13,677 nucleotides of DNA, taken from positions 1 through 13,677 of the forward strand of contig CAZPZD010000056.1 of assembly GCA_964590515.1 (NCBI GenBank). Direction: 5' to 3'. Origin of the DNA: JADFRG01 sp964590515. GTDB taxonomy: Bacteria > Chloroflexota > Anaerolineae > Anaerolineales > E44-bin32. Positions 1 through 7,944 of the stretch are shown here, piece after piece. The position numbers and the translations under genes are program-made. The stretch's first letter is position 1, and every line of letters starts with the position of its first letter. Under the pieces are notes generated by a model. The model worked only from the letters and a program-made list of their open reading frames with translations, made no database searches and had not been told where the DNA came from.

Positions 1-2
1 CG

Positions 3-878
3 ATCTGGTTGCCGCACCTGTTGTCGGTCGGGTTAGTAGGGACCGCGACTGCCTGGGCCGCGGTAAGCCGACGGGCCGGGGGGAGAGCCTGGGCAGGTTG
101 GCTGCTGCTGATCCTGCTCGACCTCGGGCTTGTGAACTTTGTCACATTAGAAGTCAGGCCAGGAGCCGGGGCGCCCGACCCGCGGACCCGTGCGATCGCT
201 GCGCAGATCGAAGCGAGACCACCCTCACGAGTCTTCTCGCCGTCTTACAGCTTGCCGCAACCGTCTAGTTCGCTGCTTTGGCTCGAGACGGCGGACGGGA
301 TCAACCCGCTGCAGCTCGCCAGCTACAACGAGTTCATGAGCGAGGCGACTGGCATTCCCAGTCGGGTCTATTCAGTGACGCTTCCACCGTTCCCGGAAGG
401 CGGGCCGGGTGTGAGCAGGGCAGTCCGCCTGGATTCCGAGCAGCTCGGGCTGCTGAGCATTACCGATGTTGTATCGGCCTATCCGGTTGAGCCTGGCGGG
501 TTCGATCCGGCAGGCAGGCTCGAGGGGCATTACTGGTACACCAACCCTGCTGCTCGGCCGCGAGCCTGGATTGAGACCCGCGCGGAACCCGGCTGGAGGC
601 GGATCTCGACCGAAGTGTGGACGCCAAACCACATCCGGATCACTGCCGACGGCCCCGGACGGCTGGTGCTGAGCGAACTGGCTTACCCGGGCTGGAGGGT
701 AGCGGTCGACGGTGAGCCGGGCGTGCTGCAGACGGAAGGCGGTCTGTTTCGCGCAGTGGAGCTTCCACCCGGCGAGCATGAGATCCAGTTCACGCTGCGC
801 CCGGCAAGCCTTATGGCCGGCCTGGCAATCACTTTGATCTCTGCGCTGGCGCTCGCCTCTCTGTGGTTCCGCCGATGA
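3..878 (+). CDS. YfhO-like polytopic membrane protein, C-terminal part (5' truncated)
   Basis: The reading frame is open from the first bases of the window, so only about the last 290 residues are seen and the true start lies upstream. The visible protein has two hydrophobic segments near its start (the second contains LLLILLDLGLV), then about 200 soluble residues, and a final membrane segment (LMAGLAITLISALALASL) ending in basic residues. The soluble part ends in a beta-rich module with YPGW, VDG and LPPGEHEIQF, which is typical of the C-terminus of YfhO-family membrane proteins. These are thought to act in glycosylation of envelope polymers; in Firmicutes YfhO helps glycosylate lipoteichoic acid. 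The same C-terminal module recurs in the protein at 2400-4652 (FPGW, IDGG, LPPGDHSVEF), so the two are paralogues. The stop overlaps the next start as ATGA, which suggests translational coupling. The sugar substrate cannot be read from the sequence. Confidence 0.8.
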   Translation: MWLPHLLSVGLVGTATAWAAVSRRAGGRAWAGWLLLILLDLGLVNFVTLEVRPGAGAPDPRTRAIAAQIEARPPSRVFSPSYSLPQPSSSLLWLETADGINPLQLASYNEFMSEATGIPSRVYSVTLPPFPEGGPGVSRAVRLDSEQLGLLSITDVVSAYPVEPGGFDPAGRLEGHYWYTNPAARPRAWIETRAEPGWRRISTEVWTPNHIRITADGPGRLVLSELAYPGWRVAVDGEPGVLQTEGGLFRAVELPPGEHEIQFTLRPASLMAGLAITLISALALASLWFRR

Positions 879-2437
879 GCCGGTCTGAACTGAAGTGGGT
901 CCTTGGATACTCCTTGGCGCTTGCCGCGATTACGAGCCTGCCCTACCTGGCCGCGGCCAGAACTCAAGGTGCAGACTGGCGCTTCACTGGGTTCCTGTTT
1001 GGAGTCGAAGATGGGAACTCGTACATCGCAAAGATGCTCGCCGGCTATCAGGGGGCCTGGCTTTTTCGCACACCGTACACCACCGCCGAGCAGTCCGGGG
1101 TGGTCGCCTTTCTCCCCTACATACTCCTCGGGAAATTGGCCGGCGGATCCCACGAGTTGTCGATTCTGGCTTTCCACACACTGCGGGTGATCTCCCTGCC
1201 GTTGTTGGTCCTGGCTACCCACCGATTTATCAGTCTGTTCGCGGTCGATACCCGGTGGAGCCGATGGGCAACGGTGCTGGCGACCGCCGGTGGGGGACTG
1301 GGCTGGGTGGCGGTCGTTGCCGGGGAGAGTGACTGGCTGGGCAGTCTGCCGCTCGATTTCTACTCACCGGAGACCTTTGGATTTCTAGCGCTCTATGGAC
1401 TGCCGCATCTGGTCTTGGCGCGGGCAGTGCTGCTCGGTGGGTTCGTCTTCTACCTCAATCCGTCTCGGGGATGGGCAGCCGGTGGTTTGCTTTTGCTCGC
1501 CGGCCTGATCCATCCCCCCATTGTGGTTTCGGGATTGGCGGCCATCACTGCTCACCTGATCGCAACCCTCGGCTTCGCCTCGACTGGCTCGGATCGCACG
1601 GCTTGGTTGAAGCAGTTCGGGCGAACTCTGGTCCCGGTCCTCCCGCTGCTGGCTTATCTGGGAGCGACCTATGCCCGGGATCCGTTCCTCCAAACCTGGG
1701 CCGACCAAAATATCATTCGCTCGCCGCACCCCCTCCACTACCTGTTGGCATTCGGCGCCGTACTGCCGCTTGCGATTGCGGGAGCGGCCTGGCTGCTGAA
1801 ACGCAGGGAGGCAGCCCTGCTCTTTCCGGTGGGGTGGGCACTCGTCCTCCCGGTGCTCGCCTACGCGCCAGTGAACATCCAGCGTCGGCTCCCCGATGCA
1901 GGCTGGGTGGCGCTGCTGGTCCTTGGTGCGGTTGGAGCCCAACGGTTGGCCGCCCGATGGCAAGTACTCTTCAGAGTGGGGCTCACCGCCATCCTGCTGC
2001 CAAGCACGCTGTTGATCCTGATCGCTGGAATCCAGACCGCGGCCCGGCCTGGGTTGCCGGCCTTCCGACCGGCGGCCGAGGTGGCGGCCTTCGGCTGGCT
2101 TAGGACGGTGGCGGCTGATGGGGAGGTGGTGCTGGCAGCCTACCAGACCAGCAACCCCCTTCCGGCTTGGACGCCGGTCAGAGTGGTTGCCGGGCACGGG
2201 CCCGAGACGCCCAGGTTGGCCGAACTCACCCCCCAGGTCGAAGAGTTCTTTGACATCCTTACTACCACCGACGAACGGATCGCTCTGTTGAAGGCCGAGC
2301 AGGTGGATTACCTCTTCTATGGCCCGGCGGAGCGAACGCTGGGGGGATGGGATCCTGCCAGCTGGGACTGCCTGCGCCCAGCCTACGCTGTTGGAGCTTA
2401 TGCCATCTATTCCACGTGTACGCACTCCGATGGGTAA
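875..2437 (+). CDS. GT-C-like polytopic membrane protein, putative glycosyltransferase
   Basis: This 520-residue integral membrane protein has about ten hydrophobic segments, starting with TM1 at residues 8-28. The first extracytoplasmic loop carries the acidic motif VEDGNSYIAKM at residues 44-54. Its E45/D46 pair sits where GT-C glycosyltransferases place their catalytic acid, which is the main reason for this call. A later segment contains GLIHPPIVV. The last 120 residues are soluble (AAFGWLRTVAADGEVVLAAY, then VDYLFYGPAERTLG) and resemble the C-terminal domain of uncharacterised Chloroflexota membrane proteins. I chose the ATG at 875 because it overlaps the previous stop by four bases; a GTG at 863 is also in frame. 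No Shine-Dalgarno sequence is visible, which fits coupled translation. It lies between two YfhO-like paralogues, so a shared role in building a surface glycan is plausible. The exact family and substrate are not known to me. Confidence 0.75.
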   Translation: MSRSELKWVLGYSLALAAITSLPYLAAARTQGADWRFTGFLFGVEDGNSYIAKMLAGYQGAWLFRTPYTTAEQSGVVAFLPYILLGKLAGGSHELSILAFHTLRVISLPLLVLATHRFISLFAVDTRWSRWATVLATAGGGLGWVAVVAGESDWLGSLPLDFYSPETFGFLALYGLPHLVLARAVLLGGFVFYLNPSRGWAAGGLLLLAGLIHPPIVVSGLAAITAHLIATLGFASTGSDRTAWLKQFGRTLVPVLPLLAYLGATYARDPFLQTWADQNIIRSPHPLHYLLAFGAVLPLAIAGAAWLLKRREAALLFPVGWALVLPVLAYAPVNIQRRLPDAGWVALLVLGAVGAQRLAARWQVLFRVGLTAILLPSTLLILIAGIQTAARPGLPAFRPAAEVAAFGWLRTVAADGEVVLAAYQTSNPLPAWTPVRVVAGHGPETPRLAELTPQVEEFFDILTTTDERIALLKAEQVDYLFYGPAERTLGGWDPASWDCLRPAYAVGAYAIYSTCTHSDG

Positions 2438-4652
2438 CCCGACGAGTGCGTTTTTCCGGCGGAGGTTGCTCCCGTGGTTGCCGCTAATAGCCGGCCCGGT
2501 GTTCGCATTTGGACCGGCCCTAATTCGGGGACGCGGGTTGTTCTGGGGTGCACCGCTGCTGCAATTCACGCCCTGGCGGGTGGCGGCAAAGGAGATGGTC
2601 CTCGGAGGTCACTTTCCGCTGTGGAATCCCTGGCTGGGGCTCGGGGCCCCTCTGCTCGCGAATTACCAGTCCGCTTTGTTATACCCGCCCAATTGGATCT
2701 TGTTGTTGATCGATGTAGCCTGGGGACAAACCCTGCTCGTTATGCTCCATCTGATCTGGGCCGGGGCTGGAACGGCCGTGTTGGTCCGCCGGCTCGGCCT
2801 CGGCCGATTTGCCCAAACCCTGGCAGGGATCTGCTTCGGGATGTCCGGGTATCTTGTCGCCCGGTCGGGCTTTATGAGTATCAACGCCGCGGTTTCCTGG
2901 CTTCCCTGGGTGCTTGTCGCCGCGGAGCACACTCTCAACCGCCGTAGAACCCACGGGGTCGCACTGCTCGCCCTGGCCCTGGCGCTGCAATGGCTGGCCG
3001 GACACGCCCAGACCGCGGCCTATACCTGGGTCTTCTGCGCGGCTTGGATCGGATACAGAGACTGGACCCGGACCCGCTGGTCAGGTCTATGGAAATCCGC
3101 ATATGGGCTGGCTGCGGCCTCCGCGCTTGCCTTCGGACTGGCCGCGGTCCAGTTGATCCCAACTCTCGAATACCTGGGCCTCTCGGATCGCTCGGCCGGA
3201 CTAGACCCGGAGTTCGCCCTCAACTATTCCTTTTGGCCATGGCGGCTGCTTGGACTTCTGACTCCCGATCTGTTCGGCAACCCACAAGCAGGCAACTACT
3301 GGGGCTTCGGTAACTATTGGGAAGATCACCTCTACTTGGGCAGCCTGCCAATCCTATTGGCCTTCGGCGCGCTACTCAGCCGCAACGCGAATCGTTTGAG
3401 GTGGTTCTTGTTGGGGACCGGTGGGGTTGCTCTCGTGCTGGCACTCGGCAAGAACACACCCGTGTTTCCATGGCTCTTTCGATCCGTACCGAGCTTCGGC
3501 CTATTTCAGGCGCCCACCCGCTGGAACCTACTGTTCGTCTTCTCATTCGCGCTGCTGGCTGGGATGGGGGCCGAAGGGTGGCAGGTCGCTTCCGGCAGGC
3601 GGCTTTACTGGCTCCGGCTTGGAGCTGCTGGCGCGGCCGCGGCGGCCGTGGCTGCATTGATCGGCGGGCGGTACTTGGCAGGGATCGAGCCCACCTTCGC
3701 ACCAGCCGTGCTGATTGGGGCAGTGGGAGTGTTGGTTGCTGCCACCCTGGCGCTCACCCGGCGCGACCCTCAGTCGCCGGGCTGGGCGGCCGCCGCGCTG
3801 GGGTTCGTGATGCTGGACCTGATTTTCGCGGCCCGCGGTCTGAATCCCACCCTCCCCCTGGCCACCCTTCGAAATCCGAGTTCGCTGCGGACGCTGGTCA
3901 GACCCGAGCACCGGTTGTACATGGAAGGCGGAGTACAGCAGTTTGTGAAATTCGAGCTCGCCTTCCGCTTTGATACTTTCAAGCCGGACTTTGATTGGAG
4001 TGAGGTGCGGGAGTTTGGTTTGCCCAACACAACGATTCTGGATGGGCTGCATTCGGTCAACAATTTTGATCCCATCCTACCTGCCCGATACGTTGCGTGG
4101 CTCGAGCGACTCGAGGCAGCACCGACTGCTGTCCGCAATGGAATGCTCAAGCAAGCGGATGTCGGGTGGCAAGCCAGGTTGACCGGCACTTCCATCGAGT
4201 ACGAGTCGGTGGAATCGCCGGTCCGCGCCTGGGTGGTGCCACAAGCGGAGTGGGTCCGCAGTTCCGAGGAAGGACTCTTGACATCGACTGCGCCTGGTTT
4301 TGATCCGCGGCAGACTGTTCTTATCGAGGCCGGGCCGTCGAGCATCAGAACCGGCGGGGCGGGTCGAGTCCTTGCTCTCGACGATTCCGGTCCCAACCAG
4401 GTTCTGCTGTCAGTGTCGGTGCCCCAGGGCGGATGGCTGGTGTTAGCCGACAGCTGGTTTCCGGGATGGTCGTCCCGAATCGATGGCGGTCGGGCCGAGA
4501 TCTATGCTGCCAACGGTCTGTATCGGTCAACTTGGTTGCCGCCCGGGGATCATTCGGTCGAGTTCGACTACCAGCCATCCAGCGTATTAGTGGGTCTGGC
4601 CATCTCAGCGCTGACTTGGCCGATCCTAGTTGCTTTGTTGCGCCGGACATGA
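2400..4652 (+). CDS. YfhO family membrane protein
   Basis: A protein of about 750 residues with a YfhO-type layout. TM1 is at residues 24-42, followed by a loop with LLQFTPWR and then the hallmark GHFPLWNPWLGLGAPL at about residues 70-85 and YQSALLYPPN just after. Some ten further hydrophobic segments reach to about residue 480. A long soluble region follows (HSVNNFDPILPARY, then the FPGW/IDGG/LPPGDHSVEF module from about residue 680), and one last TM ends in LLRRT. YfhO proteins are inner-membrane GT-C-like enzymes or accessory factors for envelope glycosylation. The start is uncertain. The ATG at 2400 overlaps the upstream gene by 38 bp and has GGAG three bases upstream. The ATG at 2430 would overlap by only 8 bp but has no Shine-Dalgarno. 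An upstream ATG at 2319 would overlap by 119 bp and is unlikely. The family call is firm; the substrate is unknown. Confidence 0.85.
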   Translation: MPSIPRVRTPMGNPTSAFFRRRLLPWLPLIAGPVFAFGPALIRGRGLFWGAPLLQFTPWRVAAKEMVLGGHFPLWNPWLGLGAPLLANYQSALLYPPNWILLLIDVAWGQTLLVMLHLIWAGAGTAVLVRRLGLGRFAQTLAGICFGMSGYLVARSGFMSINAAVSWLPWVLVAAEHTLNRRRTHGVALLALALALQWLAGHAQTAAYTWVFCAAWIGYRDWTRTRWSGLWKSAYGLAAASALAFGLAAVQLIPTLEYLGLSDRSAGLDPEFALNYSFWPWRLLGLLTPDLFGNPQAGNYWGFGNYWEDHLYLGSLPILLAFGALLSRNANRLRWFLLGTGGVALVLALGKNTPVFPWLFRSVPSFGLFQAPTRWNLLFVFSFALLAGMGAEGWQVASGRRLYWLRLGAAGAAAAAVAALIGGRYLAGIEPTFAPAVLIGAVGVLVAATLALTRRDPQSPGWAAAALGFVMLDLIFAARGLNPTLPLATLRNPSSLRTLVRPEHRLYMEGGVQQFVKFELAFRFDTFKPDFDWSEVREFGLPNTTILDGLHSVNNFDPILPARYVAWLERLEAAPTAVRNGMLKQADVGWQARLTGTSIEYESVESPVRAWVVPQAEWVRSSEEGLLTSTAPGFDPRQTVLIEAGPSSIRTGGAGRVLALDDSGPNQVLLSVSVPQGGWLVLADSWFPGWSSRIDGGRAEIYAANGLYRSTWLPPGDHSVEFDYQPSSVLVGLAISALTWPILVALLRRT

Positions 4653-5734
4653 AGCGGGTCCTCCCGGCCACCCTCTGCACCTTGGTAGCCGGCGCCTACG
4701 TGCTCTGGCGGCTAGCCCTCAGCGGCTGGGAACCATCCGCGTTGTTCGAGATCGGTGAGCGTTATTCGGCCCGGGATTCCGAAGGCTCCGAAGGCTACGA
4801 CGGCCAGTTCTTCTATTTCATTGCGCTCGATCCGAATCCCTCGAGGGTGGCGCCGAAGCTGGACGTTCCCGCCTACCGATATCAGCGGATCTTATTTCCG
4901 CTGTTGGCGCGCGGCATCGCCCTCGGGACCGAGGCCGGGATCCCGTGGGCGATGCTGGGCGTCGGACTCGCTTCGATCTGGGCCGGGACCTACACGGTGT
5001 CGGAGCTGCTTGACCTCCGGAATCTCAGCCGGTGGTATGCCTTGAGCTTCGGGCTCTGGGTGGGGCTGGTTGCGCCGGTCGGGACCGGATTGAGCGAACC
5101 GCTGGCCTATGGCTTGGTTGCGGGGGCCATGCTGGCCCTGACTCGCGGCCAGAAGCCGCTCGCCGCGGGACTGTTCGGTCTCGCCGCCTTCGCGAAGGAG
5201 ACGACCCTGCCTTTCTTGGCCGCCGCCTTTGTTGCCGAATTGCTGTCCGATCGTAAGCCGAAAGCGCTTGGGGCCTATCTTGCGGTCGGAGTGATTTACG
5301 CGGCATGGCAAGTCTGGTTGGCGCGGGTGTTTGGCAGCATGGGGATCGCCAGTGGCGGCGATATGGCAACTGGATTCGAATGGATACCCTATCTGGGGCT
5401 GATCCGGATCGGTTCGGTGAGCCTGGCGGCCCTCGGCCTGTATCTGTTGATCTTCGGCCCCAGCATCGTTCTCCCCTCGCTCTGGGGCGCAATCCGCTCC
5501 ATACGGGAGCTGCTGCGCGGTGCCCGGGACGCGGAAACTCTAGCGCTGCTCGCCAACTGCGGGATCGTGATGGCGCTCCCGTTCTCGACGTTCCGAGAAC
5601 CGCTGGGGCTGGTCCGTCTCGCCGACGGGCTCGTCCTGTCCGTCATCCTGTTCGCCGGCAGCCGGCGGCTGATCCGGCCGCTTCGATACAGCCTGTTCTG
5701 GTCCGGACTGCTAGCTATCCTTGTGGCCCAGTAG
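4649..5734 (+). CDS. GT-C-like membrane protein resembling the AZOBR_p60025 cell-surface glycopolymer family
   Basis: A 361-residue membrane protein with one TM at residues 3-22 and then an extracytoplasmic loop holding two conserved-looking blocks: EGYDGQFFYFIALDPNPS from about residue 48 and AYRYQRILFPLLARG from residue 75. The GYDGQ-Y/F-ALDP and YRYQRI-PLLAR combination is what I associate with the AZOBR_p60025 'cell surface glycopolymer formation' family, a GT-C-like group. D51 is the candidate catalytic or metal-binding acid by analogy with GT-C enzymes; this is inference. About eight more hydrophobic segments follow, with FAKETTLPFLAA in the middle. The start ATG at 4649 overlaps the previous stop as ATGA and has no Shine-Dalgarno, so it is probably coupled to the YfhO-like gene. 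The longer in-frame extension back to 4433 lies inside that gene and is not credible. The predicted role is sugar transfer from a lipid-linked donor at the outer face of the membrane. Confidence 0.75.
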   Translation: MKRVLPATLCTLVAGAYVLWRLALSGWEPSALFEIGERYSARDSEGSEGYDGQFFYFIALDPNPSRVAPKLDVPAYRYQRILFPLLARGIALGTEAGIPWAMLGVGLASIWAGTYTVSELLDLRNLSRWYALSFGLWVGLVAPVGTGLSEPLAYGLVAGAMLALTRGQKPLAAGLFGLAAFAKETTLPFLAAAFVAELLSDRKPKALGAYLAVGVIYAAWQVWLARVFGSMGIASGGDMATGFEWIPYLGLIRIGSVSLAALGLYLLIFGPSIVLPSLWGAIRSIRELLRGARDAETLALLANCGIVMALPFSTFREPLGLVRLADGLVLSVILFAGSRRLIRPLRYSLFWSGLLAILVAQ

Positions 5735-5779
5735 CCCAGGTACAATTCCGGCCTCCCGGATAGCGGCCCAGGATAACGA

Positions 5780-7342
5780 TTGAAATCCAACCCGCTCTTG
5801 ATGCCAACCGTATTTGTGGCGGGGATGACCACCCTGGCCATCGAGGTTTCGGCCGCCCGCTTGCTGGGGACCGTCTTTGGGACGAGCAATATCGTCTGGG
5901 CCAATATTATCGGCCTGATGCTGATCTACTTGAGTGCCGGTTACTTTGTCGGTGGCCGCTGGGCCGACCGCTCACCTCGCTTCGACACACTGTTCCGTCT
6001 GATCGCCTGGGGGTCGTTTACCGCTGGCCTGGTCCCGGTAGTCGCCCGCCCGGTGCTCCACCAGGCTGCCCTAGCGGTCGAGAAGCTCGACGCGGTCGTG
6101 ATGGCCGGTTCGTTTCTTTCCGTGCTGGTGCTGTTCAGTGTGCCGGTGACCCTCTTGGGCTGCGTATCGCCGTTTGCCATTCGGCTGGCGATCACCGGTC
6201 CCGAGCGGGCCGGCCGGGTTTCGGGGCGGATCTACGCCACCTCGACCCTCGGCTCGATCCTCGGCACTTTTCTGCCGGTCCTCTGGCTCATCCCGAGTAT
6301 CGGTACTGCGCGCACGTTCCTGGTCTTCAGCTTCAGCCTGCTGTCACTGGGATTGATCGGGTTGGCGCGGGAGGGCGGACTTCGGAAGGTGGTGGGTTAC
6401 ATATGGATGCCAATCACGCTCGGGCTGCTGGCGATCTTGGCCCTCGGCGGCCCGTTGAAGAACTCGAACGGAGCGCTTTACGAGTCGGAGTCGGCCTACA
6501 ACTACATTCAAGTTAGCGAACAGGGTGGACTGCGGGTGCTGTACTTGAATGAGGGGCTGGCGGAGCACTCCGTTTATCTGGCCCGTGACAGAAAGGCTCC
6601 CTATGGGTACGGTACCTGGGAATTCTTCCTCGTCGCGCCATTCTTCAACGCGGCCCCAGTGTCGCCAGCTGGCCTGGGCCGGGTCGGCGTGGTCGGGCTG
6701 GCAGCCGGTACCATTTCCAAACAGTTCACCGAGATTTTCGGAGCCATCCCGATCGATGGCTGGGAAATCGACCCGGAAATCATCGCGGTCGGGCAGGCCT
6801 ACTTTGATATGACCGAGCCGAACTTGAATCCGATCGCCGCCGACGGGCGCTGGGGGTTGGCCCACAGTGAGCATCAGTACAGCGTGATCGGAGTCGACGC
6901 TTATCGGACACCCTACATTCCCTGGCAGCTCACGACCGTCGAGTTCTTCGAAGAGGCAAGGGCCCACTTAGACGAGCAAGGAGTCGTGGCGATCAACGTA
7001 GGACGCACCCAGACCGATCGGCGCTTGATCGAGGCACTGGCCGGAACCATGCAGCAAGTCTTCCCATCGGTGCACCTGGTTGATGTCCCGGGGAGCTTCA
7101 ACTCGATGCTGTACGCGACCCGCCAGCCTACCCAGGCTGAAAATCTCGTCCACAACCTGCTCGCCCTGCAAGATCAGGACGCGCCCCAGCCGCTGCTCGG
7201 GGTCATAGAGCGGGCGATCCAAAACATTCGAACTACCCCTCAATCCCAGGTGATCTTTACCGACGACCGGGCCCCGGCGGAGCAGCTGGTCAATTCGATC
7301 GTGCTGCAATTTCTGCTGCAGGGCGCACAAGGACTACCCTGA
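5780..7342 (+). CDS. Membrane-fused spermidine synthase-like protein
   Basis: A 520-residue protein in two halves. Residues 1 to about 230 form about seven TM segments (TM1 contains PTVFVAGMTTLAIEVSAARL). Residues from about 240 onward form a spermidine synthase-like Rossmann domain with VLYLNEGLAEHSVY, a nucleotide-binding stretch VGVVGLAAGT at 302-311, GWEIDPEIIAVGQAYF around E329, VIGVDAYRTPYIP around D373, and LTTVEFFEEA. This order matches the fused MFS/spermidine-synthase type proteins common in bacteria. Classical SpeE uses GxGxG and a DSTDP-type catalytic loop. Here both are altered, so aminopropyl transfer to putrescine should not be assumed. The start is a TTG with AGGA about six bases upstream, after a 45-bp spacer, the longest in this cluster. 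The stop overlaps the next ATG (TGATG). Family membership is confident; the reaction is open. Confidence 0.85.
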   Translation: MKSNPLLMPTVFVAGMTTLAIEVSAARLLGTVFGTSNIVWANIIGLMLIYLSAGYFVGGRWADRSPRFDTLFRLIAWGSFTAGLVPVVARPVLHQAALAVEKLDAVVMAGSFLSVLVLFSVPVTLLGCVSPFAIRLAITGPERAGRVSGRIYATSTLGSILGTFLPVLWLIPSIGTARTFLVFSFSLLSLGLIGLAREGGLRKVVGYIWMPITLGLLAILALGGPLKNSNGALYESESAYNYIQVSEQGGLRVLYLNEGLAEHSVYLARDRKAPYGYGTWEFFLVAPFFNAAPVSPAGLGRVGVVGLAAGTISKQFTEIFGAIPIDGWEIDPEIIAVGQAYFDMTEPNLNPIAADGRWGLAHSEHQYSVIGVDAYRTPYIPWQLTTVEFFEEARAHLDEQGVVAINVGRTQTDRRLIEALAGTMQQVFPSVHLVDVPGSFNSMLYATRQPTQAENLVHNLLALQDQDAPQPLLGVIERAIQNIRTTPQSQVIFTDDRAPAEQLVNSIVLQFLLQGAQGLP

Positions 7343-7844
7343 TGGAGACCTCAAACGCCACGCCCAGTTGGATTGGCCTGGCGAGAAGCGGTCTGCAGCT
7401 GCTGCTGCCGGTCGCCATGCTGCTGACCAGCGTGCGTCTGTTGCTGACCGAGGTGTTTGTGCGGCTGGAGTACGGCTTCCCCGGCTTTCCGGCCGACCGC
7501 TACGGCTTCACGAAGAGGGACCGGAGCCATCACGCCGGGATTGCCCTGGAGTACTTGCTCAATGATGCCGGGATCGAGTTCCTCGGTGATCAGCAATTCA
7601 CGAACGGAGCGCCGGTGTACAACGAACGAGAGTTACAGCATATGGAGGATGTGAAGCGGGTGACCCAGACGGCCCTGAAGGTTGGCTGGGTTGGAGTTGG
7701 CCTGGTGCTGGGATTGAGTCTATTGATCTGGCAGGTCGCCGGGATCCGGCCGGTACTCGAATCGCTGCAAGCCGGATCCAGACTGACCGCGATCCTGATG
7801 GTCCTGCTAGGGACCGGACTGGTGGTCGGCTTCGCGGTGGTTTT
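7342..7844 (+). CDS. lit: Lit-like lipoprotein intramolecular transacylase (TIGR01906/DUF1461), 3' end in assembly gap
   Basis: The 167 visible residues match the TIGR01906/DUF1461 integral membrane family, whose characterised members (Lit of Enterococcus and Bacillus) move an acyl chain from the diacylglyceryl group of a lipoprotein to its N-terminal cysteine, giving lyso-form lipoproteins. TM1 is at residues 17-36. An extracytoplasmic loop follows with FPADRYGFTKRDR at 49-61 and the family hallmark YNERELQHMEDVK at 93-105, containing H100. TM2 spans about 114-133 and TM3 begins near 147. The gene then runs into the 100-N gap. Members are usually a little over 200 residues, so some 40-60 residues including the last TM are missing. 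The frame across the Ns cannot be trusted. The start ATG overlaps the previous TGA (TGATG), so it is probably translationally coupled to the spermidine synthase-like gene. The family call is good; Lit activity is inferred from the family. Confidence 0.8.
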
Positions 7845-7944
7845 NNNNNNNNNNNNNNNNNNNNNNNNNNNNNNNNNNNNNNNNNNNNNNNNNNNNNNNN
7901 NNNNNNNNNNNNNNNNNNNNNNNNNNNNNNNNNNNNNNNNNNNN
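7845..7944. other. Assembly gap, 100 N
   Basis: Exactly 100 unknown bases, the usual placeholder length for a scaffold join of unknown size. The plus-strand lit-like gene enters it from the left, and the minus-strand apgM gene ends in it from the right. The missing 3' ends (roughly 120-180 bp for lit and 10-20 bp for apgM, judged from usual family lengths) suggest the true gap is likely somewhat longer than 100 bases. Any convergent terminator would also lie here. Confidence 0.97.

Noticed and set aside
2319..2399. Longer start for the YfhO-like protein at 2319
   Set aside because: It would overlap the preceding gene by 119 bp and adds residues with no membrane or family character. Starts at 2400 or 2430 fit better.
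1385..2569. A long open frame (394 codons) on the minus strand opposite the second and third membrane protein genes
   Set aside because: It is an out-of-frame shadow of high-GC coding DNA. Its translation is rich in Arg, Gly, Gln and Pro, has no recognisable motif, and lies opposite well-supported genes.
5741..5760. TACAAT box followed by a small TCCGG/CCGGA hairpin before the spermidine synthase-like gene
   Set aside because: No -35 hexamer is found at acceptable spacing (TTGTGG is only 14 bp upstream), and the 5-bp stem has no T tail, so neither a promoter nor a terminator is supported.
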